Position numbers and translations under genes: made by a program
Shown here: one piece after another, positions 48,808 through 60,016 of the stretch
Numbering within the stretch: position 1 is the stretch's first letter
Layout: every line of letters begins with the position of its first letter
NCBI GenBank assembly: GCA_015501595.1
Contig: JADNRX010000010.1
Span: 62,001-126,000, forward strand
Length of the DNA stretch: 64,000 bases
Direction: 5' to 3'
Source of the DNA: Hymenopellis radicata
Lineage: Eukaryota > Basidiomycota > Agaricomycetes > Agaricales > Physalacriaceae
Notes under the pieces: model-generated
Databases searched by the model: none
What the model was told of the DNA's origin: nothing
Seen by the model: the letters and a program-made list of their open reading frames with translations, nothing else

Positions 48808-50138
48808 ATGGAGATTGATCCTGAAATCGCGTTGGCGCGCGCCAGATTACAGCGTGCGCTCCAAGTGACTAAGGACTCGCTTAACAAGAAGTCAGGACAG
48901 GTGCGTTGCAGTAACTTGGGTGTCGACGCCACAATAACCGATGTCCTCGCGAAATAGGCATGTTCTACCTGCCGGTGTGTACTTTCGGAAGACTCTCTTC
49001 CTGCAGTCACACATATATAGTCTAGACGCGACAAGGTTAAATGCAATCAACTACGGTGAGTCTCAATGTAATCTTCCTTTTGTAGATCTCTGACGGCCGA
49101 CAGGCCATGCGATGTCTGTATCAAAAAGAGTTGCAGCCACGAATGCGTTTCGGGCTGTATTGCTTGTCGTGCAGCAAGAGTGAAATGCCAACCTGGTCAA
49201 GGAGAACGGTGTCGCCGCTGTGAAGAATTAAACGAGAATTGTATCTCGGCGGCATTGAAGACTCGGGAAAGTCTACCTTTAGAAACTAGCGCGTCACGGA
49301 AAGACCGAGTCAAGATGGCTTGCCTGGGTTGCAGAAGTGACAATAAGAAGGCATGAGATTCTGATACTGTGGATCATGGGAACTGACTGGAATGACAGTG
49401 CGACACTCAGCGACCGTGTACGCGTTGCGTGATCAAAGGAAAAGCATGCGAGCCAGGGGAGAAAGGCATCAAGTCAAGTAAACTACGCTGCGACGCGTGT
49501 CGGAAGGGTAACAAGAAATGTGGCGACGATCGGCCTTGTGCTCTTTGCATAAAGAACGGGCAACCTTGTAAACAGAATGAGAAGCGTAAGGGTGGCCACG
49601 GGACGCGGATAAAGCAGGTAGGCCGTATCTTGTCGTTGATCCCGTTTCTCAGATATGATGCAGGCGTGTTCTAATTGCAGGTTGCGTGGGATTGTTCATT
49701 ATTGCGGCTACGACTGACCTACAGGCTCCAGACGCGGCAAGATAAAGTGCGATCAAGATTTGTACGAGGCTGCCTTGAACTTTGAGATACGCGCTGATAT
49801 GTCGTCTAGTCCCTGTGGGCCATGCGATCGTAATAACTATGAATGCTCGAATGGAGAGCTTCCCCACCCACTTGTGTCTAATGAAGTTAGTCAAGGCCTT
49901 TTGTTCTCTTCCAGTACTGACCTATTGGCTCTAGCCTTCACTTGCCGTCGCGCCCAACGCGCTTTTAGGCGCTGAGTTTCCCATTATGCCACAAGCTGGG
50001 CCAAGTACAGCATCTTTTCCTTTCAGACAGCAACATCCGATGGATTTCTCCGTTTATGGCTCGAGCGCTGCTTTTACTTCGCCTGGCCAGTATTATTATC
50101 AGCCGCAGTTTGGGGTACCTGCCTTCCAAGGGAGATAA
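48808..50138 (+). CDS. Protein with five tandem Zn(II)2Cys6 clusters
   Basis: Nine exons (48808-48900, 48958-48974, 49026-49055, 49104-49350, 49399-49617, 49664-49680, 49732-49761, 49810-49885, 49935-50138) sum to 933 bases (310 residues). After 31 helical residues come five binuclear zinc clusters of the fungal DNA-binding type. Cysteines lie at 33/36/43/49/52/57 or 61; 65/68/75/83/86/93; 120/123/130/136/139/146; 160/163/170/176/179/186; and 204/207/214/220/223/230. All follow CX2CX6CX5-7CX2C, with CX6C at the end in clusters 2-5. Basic residues sit between C2 and C3, as in Gal4. The tail of 80 residues is Q/P/Y/F-rich. The intron inside cluster 3 has a GC donor. No fungal_trans regulator domain is present. 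A nuclear DNA-binding role is inferred; a metal-storage role is possible. Confidence 0.88.
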
Positions 50139-50520
50139 GTGGGCGTCTATCAAGTTTAGGCTTTTAGGCATGATGCACATCAGTGATCTCCGATCTTCTT
50201 TCATGAATTCCCCCATAAATCATTCCTTGTACTCGGTAGGATTTTGTATGTATGAACTGAAGCTTTGTAGCCAGTAACATTACGTCGCACTGCAAACGTA
50301 ATAGATTCATTTTCCTACACGTGTCTGAGGCGTACAGTACTTAAAGTTTAACTTGATTAAAGTTATAGCCCCAAATTTCTTTCAACTGCGACCAAGTTGA
50401 CCCCAAGCTATTACGACGTTTCCCGACGTTCTCAGTTACACCCAACCCCCGTAATAGTCGTATGTGGCAACTGTGATCCCTGGACTGTCTTTGACCGTGA
50501 TTGCTCCCAGGTCTCAACAA
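50139..50520. other. Intergenic gap, no gene seen
   Basis: Holds the 3' flank of the zinc-cluster gene and the likely promoter of the nucleotidyltransferase-like gene. No coding frame is supported. Confidence 0.5.
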
Positions 50521-53228
50521 ATGTACAACGGCCGGCCTGTCGTGGCCACTGCGGCGTCGAATGAGCTGCGCAATTTCCTGTCCAGCTCTAAGCGAGGAAA
50601 TGCCTATGCAATGGGAGCCGACGCGGTTCGACTTCAAATCAAGTTGTGGGAGGGATCAGAGGAAGAAGCCAAACGTCAAAGCGACTCGCTGGAGCTGTTC
50701 GGTGTCGATTTGGGCAAAGCCTTTAATACTCCCAGTGAGAGCCCTGTCGAGCTCGCCGAAAAGATCAGCAAGCTACTTGTCGCAAAGAAGGTACCAGCAG
50801 ACGATGTGCGACGCGTTTGGACGTGGTTGCGGCTACCCTTTGCCGTAAGGCAGGCTGGTCTGTCAAGGGGTACGCCGTCTCAGAGGACGAGGACGAGGAA
50901 GAGCAAGGAGGAAGGGCAAAGAAGAAATCCAGAGTGGAACGTGAAGACGAGCTCGTCGAGTCCGTGGACGAATGGTACTGGAGTCAACGCCTTCCTTTCA
51001 GACCATAGCATCTAATATTCAGCAGGATCATTCGAAACGAAGCGCATCTCCGTTTCCTATCCAAGAAAGCAGCTTTGAATTCTGGAGACGCCCGAGTGCA
51101 GCCATGGACGTATGGTCTCGTCGGAATTGAAGACCTTCCACTTGTGCTTTCAGACGATGCTTCATTCGTTCCATCATCTGAACCCGCTGCCCTGTGCATA
51201 AAGAGACAAGCAGATGCGTCGGCTGTTCCAGGACTCGTCGTACTTGGAGAGAAGAGAAAATCGCAGTTATTCGTGCAGCCCTCACAGAGTGCCTTCACAG
51301 CGAACTGGACTGACATGACTGATCGTCTTCTGGATGGCCTTGATTGGAACAATGTCTTCGTCGCAGGGGGGCTGGTCCTAGGAACTTTTCTTACCCCTCA
51401 AGTACCTAACGAAGGCGTCCACCACCGGAATGAGTGGCTGTCGTCCGATATTGACATGTATATTTACGGGCTCTCCGTGCAGGCCGCGAACGACAAGATC
51501 AAACATATCGCCGAGGTTTACCAGCGCAACCTTCCTCCCAACTCGCCGTTCCTCATTGTGCGGAACTCGCAAACGATCACCCTTTACTCGTCATGGCCCA
51601 AGAAACGCGTCCAGATCGTCTTGAAACTCGTAAAGAGTCCACGCGAAGTACTTCTGAACTTTGACCTCGACCCTTGTGCTATTGGGTACGATGGGACGAA
51701 AACCTGGATGCTTCCGCGTTTCGCTCGGGCATTGCAGAGTGCGTTTCGCATTGTCCGTAATAAGAGAGACTGATTCACCGTTTCTCCAGCTGGAACAACC
51801 ATATTCACAATGGACATCATCAATGGCCATTACTTGGGAGATCGCAAGGCAACTAGAGATCCTCGGTATGATGGAACATATTCCTTCCCTTTTCAGCATC
51901 TTAACTTGTCATCCACAGTATGTTTAAGTACGCCAACAAGGGATTCGGCATTCGTTTCCTCCCGTCTTATCTGTCCTCTCTGTCTACCTACACCACACAG
52001 AAACAAACGAGGTTGATTTCGCGCGGAGAAAGCTTGTTTCCACCTCCACTGTCCTTGCCGGACTTGGCAGCTAAAGCGCGTAAATGGACGGCGACGTGTA
52101 TTCAGCATTATCTCAAGCGAGGCCATACCAACACACCGTTTTACTGGCCAGATCGCTCAAAGTCATACCCTCCAGTCCAAAGCAGTCTGCCGGTATTCTC
52201 GCATGCGATGCTGGAGAGCAATATGCAGCGGTCGAGCGAGCCTCTCGGTCGAAGTTGTTTGACGGGCTTTTCGTTATTCATGAGGCACGTTGCGTTGTGG
52301 GAAGAGGAAGCAAAAGGCAAGATCAGGTACGTCAAGGTCGTTTTGACTCAATATATGCTAAGGCAGACTGGCCATTTAGTATATACGACAAACTCTGGGC
52401 AGAGAACACTTACGGAGAAGGACTGGCCGAGCTCGCATACGACGACATGCCAGAGTACGTCGTGAAACCTGCAGATGTATACTTTACTGATGCCTGCTTA
52501 CAGATACAAATGGGACAAGGATTTCAATATTGATGAATTCCGCCGTCATATTGGCGAATTCAACGAAAAAGAATTGAAGGGGTTCAGAGAAACGTTGTGC
52601 TGGGGTGGTTATCTGTTTAACTCCGACGCGGCCTTGCCACCTGTGCAGCGACTCTCATACGGGTCAACCATAGACGAAGTGTTTTCCGCATCCAAAGACC
52701 TCGAGATCCTGCTTGTCCTCTCGCCCGACTTTGTCGACTTTGCGAATAAGATGATTGCAGACTGTCTACGCACAGCTGGGTTCACCGATGTGGAGCCAGC
52801 TCTACGATTTCTTCCAGAAACCGGATATGAGGAGGAGCCGGAAGAGGGTGTTGCAGTCTGGCGCCTTGACCGAATTCTGAACTGGCAAATGATGGATCGT
52901 AGAATTGATGAGTATGGTCTTCCTTACTACCTTACTTTTGTAGCGCCTGATATTCTTCATCAGAGTGCGAGAAATGCTCTGGGCCTACTTCCGCGCGAAC
53001 GAGCACCTGCAGTACGAGGAGAGGGATTCCCACGTCATGACGCAAATATCGAAGCGGGCGATTCGTACTAATGTACAGGAGGAGATGGAGGCATTCGTTA
53101 TCTGGGCTGGTCGGCAGCCCTATCATACGTCCGCGAAGATCAATGCCCATTATCTGGTGGAGGACATTGTTGGGCATATGTCTGGGCTGTCCTTCGACGA
53201 TGACGATGACGATGATGACGATGAGTAG
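50521..53228 (+). CDS. Nucleotidyltransferase-fold protein (one-base frame break)
   Basis: A large protein of unknown role, of a type common in basidiomycetes. From the ATG at 50521, a helical N-terminus leads to VPADDVRRV. There one T is missing from a TTT run (50816-50818); restoring it continues as LDVVAATLCRKAGWSVKGYA into an acidic nuclear-signal-like segment. The core then shows VFVAGGLVLG ... SSDIDMYIYGL, the hG-G ... DhD pattern of the nucleotidyltransferase fold, followed by RVQIVLKLVKSPREVLLNFD with the third acidic position. Later exons (RYKWDKDFNIDEF, WAYFRANEHLQYEE) are helical. The tail is nine aspartates and a glutamate. The nucleotide and acceptor are unknown. Confidence 0.75.
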
Positions 53229-53354
53229 GAACTTTCTTGGGAGATGCCTTTACATTACAAAAGGGAGCAACGAACATGAAGCTCCAAATACCTACATTTG
53301 ATGAGTGATATACAGTATGTACATACAATTTGATTTGACTTCAAGCCCGGACTC

Positions 53355-55666
53355 CTACTTGCGGGAAATGCGACGAATACTGAACGGCATGCCGTCAGTA
53401 GGTTCTGCAAATGGTCAGTCGTCCTCAAATTCTTTGACTCTTGATAACTCACTCATAGTAATTGCTGCAGCTGGCTTGGCGATTTGACCTTGATAGGCTG
53501 GACGGAACTCAAAGTTTGCAATCAACGCTGCGAGTATGGCCTTCATCTCGACTATCGCCATCGTCTTTCCAATGCAAGCGTGAGGTCCCGCGATAAAGGA
53601 AAGAAAGGAGAAGGCTGGATCGTAAGCTTTTGGCAGGTCCAGCCAACGCTCGGGTCGGAATCTAACCAAGGTCAGAACACACATCTCAGACAACTGGCGC
53701 GACGTACTCTTCGGCATCGTCTCCCCAAATGGCGTCCCAGGTGTTGATGTTACGGATCTGAGAAGGACGCGTCAAAGGTATTCATGCGACGTTACGCAGG
53801 ACTCTGAGCGTACACAAATGTGCAAGAGGGTTCCCTTCGGCACCAGAACACCTTCGATGTAGTCCGTCTTCGCTGCCTTGCGTACGGTGATTGGAACGGG
53901 AGGCATAACGCGTAAACCTTCCATGCTGAGAGGGGTTGCGTTGAGACGAACGAAGCGCCACGAGACATGTTGGCTTACATGACACAATCAAGGTACTGCA
54001 TTTCCTTCAACGTTCTATAATCCGGTTGCGGGTTATTTTCGAGGACAGGAGTCACTTCATCGCGTAAACGTTGCTGTGCTTCAGCGTTGTTCGCCAGCAG
54101 CCAAAGTGTCTACGAGGGTGAGAACGGACGCAATCGCATACAAAACTCGCTCAACGTACCCAGCTCAGACCACTCGCCGTTGTCTCATGACCAGCTCCGA
54201 GGAAAGTCAGCTACAACAAGTGTGGCGTCACTAAAATGATAATGTCTAGGGTGACAACATACCACTTGGTCCACCATAGCTTCATCCGTCATTGCATAGG
54301 CGCCGTCCTTCGTGAGATCGGCCTGGCGCGCCCGGACGAGAAGACTCATGATATCCTTCTTCGTCTGCATGTCATCAACAGTGATCCCCGAGGTTTCACG
54401 TATCTTCTCAGCAAGCATTTGTGCTGAGATCCGTCTGATAGTATGCATCGATCCGAGAAGCTTTTCAAGCGGGGCTAATAGACATGAGGAGGAGTCTAGT
54501 AAGGACCGATAGCATGGGCTTACCAAAGGTTGAGAGTGATCGGAACCAAGAACGATGCTCGTAAGCCCAGTCTGATGCTAGAAACCGCGCGCCCCCTGGT
54601 ACAGACATGCAAAGAATCAGTTTCCCCATGTTCGGGCCTGTTTGGAAGATCAGGCGCAGAATGCCGAGCACGCTTTAAGACAGACCAGATTGCAGGCTGA
54701 GGAGGTGCTCGTAAGCTTCTGCCAATTCGTTGTGGGGGTTATGCAAGGAGTCGGTACGGTACCCAAAGGCAGTCTCGCAAATAATGTCCAGAGTGACTTT
54801 GCTTACTACAACTCCTGTGTCAGTCTTGAAGAGGATATCTATTGGCATACGTACGCCACTCATACATCATGACTTGGGAGCCAGCTTTCTCCTGTGAGTT
54901 TTGAGCTTCAATTTCGGAAGTCAGAACCTCAATGAGGCTGATGTGGACGGATAAGATTCAGTGCCCAAGGAACACAGGGAGTACTGCACATACCCTTCAA
55001 TCGGTTCGTAGTACATGTTGGTCTCTGTATGGTGTATCAGGGTGGAGAACATGTCATCTCACGAATAAACCTACGCGCGGTGAGATTGGTTAGGGAAAAC
55101 GCTGGATTCATAGCTTTGCGCATCTGCCTGTGTTCGTCGCCGGTTACTGTCAACAGACCATGGCCAGTGACCATGCCCAAAATCTTCCGAAGATAGCTGG
55201 GCTACATAGATTGCTCCAGCAACTTACGGCAACAGAAAATGCGCTCTCTTACCCGCGGATAGTCTAACCAACCTTTGATAAGGATCTGTTGTAGGGCTTC
55301 TGGGGAGAGGAACATGAGGCGCTCCGTTCCAATAGGGCCCACGATACGGATGATTGAGCCATGCTCCTTGACCCATTCGCGTTCATATTCACGAGAGTCT
55401 TCGCTAAATAACTTCGAGGCTTGCCCCATGAGGGGATTTCCAAGGGGTGGTCCCGGCACTGAACGCAAGGGCGACAAGAGATAAGGCTTTAGGAATCAGT
55501 CGGTGAACAATCCTATACGCGATGTACACTAGAGAACGTTGAATCAGTCCCTATCCATGCAGTCGAAGCAAGGACTTGCAATAGAACGCGTACAAAGCAT
55601 GACGATAGCTCAATGCTGAAGAAACGACCATGCCCAATGTGTTTCAGGAGCCGCACTAGTTGACAT
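53355..55666 (-). CDS. Cytochrome P450 monooxygenase 2
   Basis: A haem monooxygenase with the full set of P450 landmarks. The proline-rich hinge SVPGPPLGNPLMG precedes HGSIIRIVGPIGTERL. The I-helix is LTFLGAGHETTASGLSW, joined over an intron from MVDQV. The ExxR motif is EGLR. The PERF region is FRPERWLDL, and the haem loop is FIAGPHACIGK, with H where most P450s have R. The last exon adds KPTDGMPFSI and stops at 53355. About ten short introns are needed. The first exon (ATG at 55666, context CCACC) does not splice cleanly to PYLLSPLRSV, so the N-terminal 20-40 residues are unresolved. The substrate is unknown. Confidence 0.85.
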
Positions 55667-56656
55667 GGTGGAAAGAAAAGAGAGCGAAGGTGCAGGGAAT
55701 CCAATGCATTTCACTGTCAATATTATATATATATTGTGCTGCTCATGTGAAGATGCGCGTAGCAGTATGTGGTGTTACTGCTGACGATGATCAGCCCGTG
55801 GCTCGGCCCTTCGGCGTTTTCCGTGGCTTCTTGACGTCAAGTAAGTAAGTTCGTAGCTCCAATAGCATGCACACCATTGGATACGCCTCTGCGGCTCGGC
55901 TAGACCTTGACGTCTTCAATCATTGTGGTGCTAGACGAACACGGCGTCGTCTGTGACTGACGACTGTTTCGATGCAGTTGGAGTCCATGTCGTGGCAGCG
56001 AGGAGGAAGTTGAGACCTTTGCTTTGCGTGCGAGCACATTCACAGGTTGTGTTGGAGTCGCGCGGGAGACATGGTTCGTAGATGTTTGAATGACAATGTT
56101 TGTGCAGTTTTATCCCAGTGTCTACGGGATCGCGTGCAACATTTGGGAGTCATGGACAGTCGAGCTGGTCCCGATACTGGTAAGTTTTTTTTTCATGTTT
56201 CATGGTTGCCCTGCCTTGCTTCGTGGTGGGGATACGCGAAGTGATGCTGGTCGTCTTCCTAGCGTGCGTTTGGTCCAGTACACAGCGCGGGAAGGCGATC
56301 GGTCTGGACGCGTGTGAGATGGTCCGAAATTCTTAACCACAAGACGAGGGTTATCGACTTCCACCACCACCACCATTACATTAGACTGGTTTTGCTATAC
56401 AGCTTGATCATGACCGAACAGTCGGTACTGAGACACTTGCGTAGAGATCTATAAACGCCCACACCAAGAACGTGCTTAAGATTTCTGTTGAGCTCCCACT
56501 TCACCAAGCCAATCAGAGGTCCTCACCTCTTCACAAATTACCACGTTACAAAACGGTAAACCGTTAGTGCGTCATCGAGAGAACTCCACTCATTCGCAGT
56601 GTAGAAATCTATCATAATTCCTCTCTTTCAAGTGTACTTAATACATATGCATAATC
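55667..56656. other. Intergenic, no supported gene
   Basis: About 1 kb between two minus-strand genes. Only short frames without family resemblance are present; the P450 promoter should be within the first few hundred bases. Confidence 0.5.
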
Positions 56657-58196
56657 TTAATCTTGGATCTGAACTTTGATAGCACCTTGAGCTGGGTCGG
56701 CAGCAACATGGAAGGCAGAGACAGCCTCCTCCAGCGCAAACCGATGCGTCACCAATGGCTTCAAGTTAATCAATCCCGCAGCTACTAGGCGTATAGCCTT
56801 AGGATACTGGATACAAGGGTAAGAGAGGGCGATGTGCACGGCTGAGGTCTTACCTGATCTGCGTATCGGTATTGGAACTTGAGGTCGATCTCGTTGGCGC
56901 TTAGGTGCATGAAGGGGAACTACAACAATGTTTAATACGGCAGTCGATATCGCAAGTCATTATGCTTACCTTCTGCTCGCTCTTGCCAACACCAATGACG
57001 AAGACTCGACCACCAAATTGAACGGACTACGAGAGGGTGAGTCGTTTGCCATACATCAGTGCGAGACGTACGAAGATCGCAGTCGATATACTGCTCTCAA
57101 CCCCAGTACATTCCAAGGAGAGTTTTAGTTCTCCACCAGCAACAGCTTTTATCTTGGCCGCTTGTTGTTCGGGTGATAATTCGCGCTCAACGAGGACAGT
57201 ATGAACACCTGGGACAAGTTTCTTCGCAAAATCAAGTCGACTTTGGAAAAGATCGGTGATTACGATCGGTTCAGCTCCTGCCGCACGGGCAGCGAGTAGC
57301 GAAACGAGCCCAATGGGACCGGCACCACTAAGAGAATGTTAACATAAAGCGCACTAAACGTCTGAGGACAGACCAAATTAGGAGCGGGTCTCCAAGACGA
57401 AGGCCAGATCGGTCAATTCCAGCTAACGCGACAGCCAAAGGTTCGCACAACGCGCCTTCTTCGAAGGAAAGGTTGTCAGGAAGTCGATGGAGCCACTGTT
57501 CAGGATGAACGTGCCAGCGCGTGAGTGTTCCTAGCAGCAGAGATTCAACAAACACGGCATTTCTGCGTTCGAGATCAAATTACCGTGGTACGGAGGAGTC
57601 GAGAAGAAAACCACGTCGGGGCAGCCGTTATATTTGCCCGTTCGGCATGGTGTGCAGGATGGTTGGGAGCACGGTATGCCAACCTCCATTGCGACACGGT
57701 CGCCTGCAAGTCGTATCTTGAGGCAGGAACAAGAAAGTGTTGTATGTCACATACCGACTTTCCATTCGGTAACACCTTCACCAAGCTCTACCACTTCTCC
57801 GGCGGACTCGTGTCCTGATCCGCACTGTCAAAGTCAATTGAATTAGGGCATGAAGTGCAGTAAACATGGACCCACCTCATCGGTCACGATCATGGTCCCG
57901 ATGCCTCCGTGACGCCAGAAATGAACATCGCTCCTGTATCACTATTCAGGCGCGTACAGAAATGGGAAAACAAGAACGGCTGACCCGCAAATACCGGTAG
58001 CTCGGACGTGGAGCAAGACTTGCCCAGGGCCTGGCTTCGGCTTGGGTTTCTGGACAAGATGGATTTCGTGGGCCGGGTTGTAGAAAGCGGCGATGTTGGC
58101 ATCGCTGTCGGTTTTCTCGCCAGCAGACAAGACTTTGAACTCGGAGTGCTGTAGGATCTTGCGAGGATCGTAGATGTCGGGATTCTGGGTGACCAT
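56657..58196 (-). CDS. Zinc-dependent polyol dehydrogenase (xylitol/L-arabinitol type)
   Basis: A cytosolic medium-chain dehydrogenase that oxidises sugar alcohols with NAD+ in the pentose catabolic route. From the ATG at 58196 the protein reads HEIHLVQKPKPKPGPGQVLL, then the catalytic zinc cysteine in GICGSDVHFW, and GHESAGEVVELGE with the zinc histidine-glutamate. Four structural-zinc cysteines lie in CSQPSCTPCRTGKYNGC. The Rossmann loop is GAGPIGLVSLLAARAAGA, followed by the ITDLFQSRL strand whose D favours NAD over NADP. The C-terminus has FQYRYADQYPKAIRL and AVSAFHVAADPAQGAIKVQ. Seven or so introns are needed, all GT-AG. Sorbitol dehydrogenase is an alternative within the same family. 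Confidence 0.9.
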
Positions 58197-58872
58197 GGCC
58201 TGTTTAAGTGAGGAAGGGAAGATAGCGATTGGGCCTTTTATGGCGCAAAGATATTTCTCCGTAATCCTGTTCGGCAGCGTGGCGGCGCAGGAGGAGGCTC
58301 AGATTGAGCCCGCTTCTGGCCCGAATTTTGAATATTGAGCGCCCACGAGACCATAGAAACTAGCAAATTTCTCCGAAAGCATGCTCAGAGTGAGAGGGAG
58401 AGGTCAGGCGCCCGGCCCGGACCACAATCCGAAATCTTCCCGGTCAGCGGGAGCGCTAGCGCGTTCAAGTGCACCGCGACCTGACCAGTCTCAGCGTTAT
58501 CTAGAGCTGCATTCGTCCCAGAATACGTACTGTTACTGTACTTAGCATCGAGACTCGAGAGGGACGGGCAAAGCGATGTTCATCGCATGACTTGGTGGCA
58601 GTGCTGCTGCACCTTGAACTTGATACGTTTGCACGATACTCTATGTGCGGTCTGTGCAGTGCTATTCGATGCCATTTGCTTCAGGGCACGAATCTGCACG
58701 CGACGTCGCAATTTTAGCGCGCCAATCTGCTGCGAACTGTCCATCAACGTTCCACCCTTTGTATTGCACTGCCTCGCTTTGACGCCTTAACGGCCTTAAC
58801 CTTCCAACGCAGGATTCCAGTCGTCGTTGCCTCCTCCTCCCATGATGTGCTCTCTGCCCATTCAGTTCTAAC
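58197..58872. other. Divergent promoter region, no gene seen
   Basis: Lies between the polyol dehydrogenase start (minus) and the proline-rich protein start (plus). No credible coding frame. Confidence 0.5.
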
Positions 58873-60004
58873 ATGGCTGACACTCCTTCCGAGGTCCCTC
58901 AACGCCGTCTCATCGCGCCCAAGTATCCGTACGATCCAGACGGAGTCTACGAGGACCCGAATGTCCAAGCTTGGGCTCAGTATTATGCGTATGGCGGCAC
59001 TGACTTGGCTGGCGCCAGCTATTTTATCTCGATTCCTGGTTTGACTGATCAACCAAATGTCGACGTCCTTTCCGCGGAACCAAACTTGTCGTGCAATGAC
59101 AATGCTGCGTCTGATTCCTCAGTCCCTGTCCCCCCACCCCACGACAATCCCTCAGCTGCATCCGGATCGCAGGGCCATCGCGAGCCGCCAAGAGGACCAC
59201 GCAGAAAAGTCTCGAAACGAAATGACAAGGCGAGGAGAGGTGTACTGGGCTTACTGGAGTTTCTTCACATCACCAAGCGGCCAAGGACGTCGTCTAGTAT
59301 TAATTCCCCACCTTCTGCCTCTTCGCCTGATGTTGCCAGTACTGAGGAAACAACATCTGAGCCTACGGAAACCCAGGTATGGTACCGATAGCTGGTTCGT
59401 CATAATGTAAACTCATGGGAGACGTATATAGGATCCTCCAATATCAATGGAGGCGGACGATAATGACTCCTCAGATCGATACGAACCAAAATGGGAACGA
59501 AGGCGGTATTTACCACCCTCATACGAAGAGTGTGTAACCACGCCATCTCCTGCGGCCCAAAATACAGCAGCATATTCCTCCGGAAAAGCATCCTTTGCGC
59601 CCTCTGTGTCTTTCGGAGAAAACCCAGAGGGTGAATTTCCAAGGCCGTTGCCGTTTCCTGCTGTGCGGCCAGAGTTCCCTCCCACCGACGAAAAGGTACC
59701 CGCGTATGAAGAGTTCACTGTCGGACGAGCGGAAGTCCAGATCTCGGACGACGAGGTTCCTGCGCGTCTTTCGCAGATCGAAGTGACTCTGTCACCGGGT
59801 CCGGGCGTGCAGAGTGCGTCTAAGCCTTTGTATCATGTAGGTTATTCATTCATCTTTCTATTTCGTGTTACCGACATTGAACAGAACCTGATGTCTCTGT
59901 TGCTTATGGAAGTGTCTCCAGTGAACAACACGACTACTAACAGGTGCGCCATTTTCATTGCCTATACTCTATCCTTCAAGAGGATAATGTGTACTCTAGT
60001 GTGA
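58873..60004 (+). CDS. Proline/serine-rich protein with a PPSY motif
   Basis: The ATG at 58873 opens a frame with RRLIAPKYPYDPDGVYEDPN. It continues through a tyrosine-rich start, a basic patch (RGPRRKVSKRNDKARR) and a second exon joined at TETQ|DPPIS. That exon contains RRRYLPPSYEECV, a PPxY motif that binds WW-domain ubiquitin ligases of the Rsp5 class. The rest is disordered. Downstream splicing (59840-60004) is unclear; one path ends at a stop near 60004. No catalytic domain is seen. An arrestin-adaptor or signalling-scaffold role is possible but unproven. Confidence 0.6.
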
Positions 60005-60016
60005 TTGAAACCTTGA

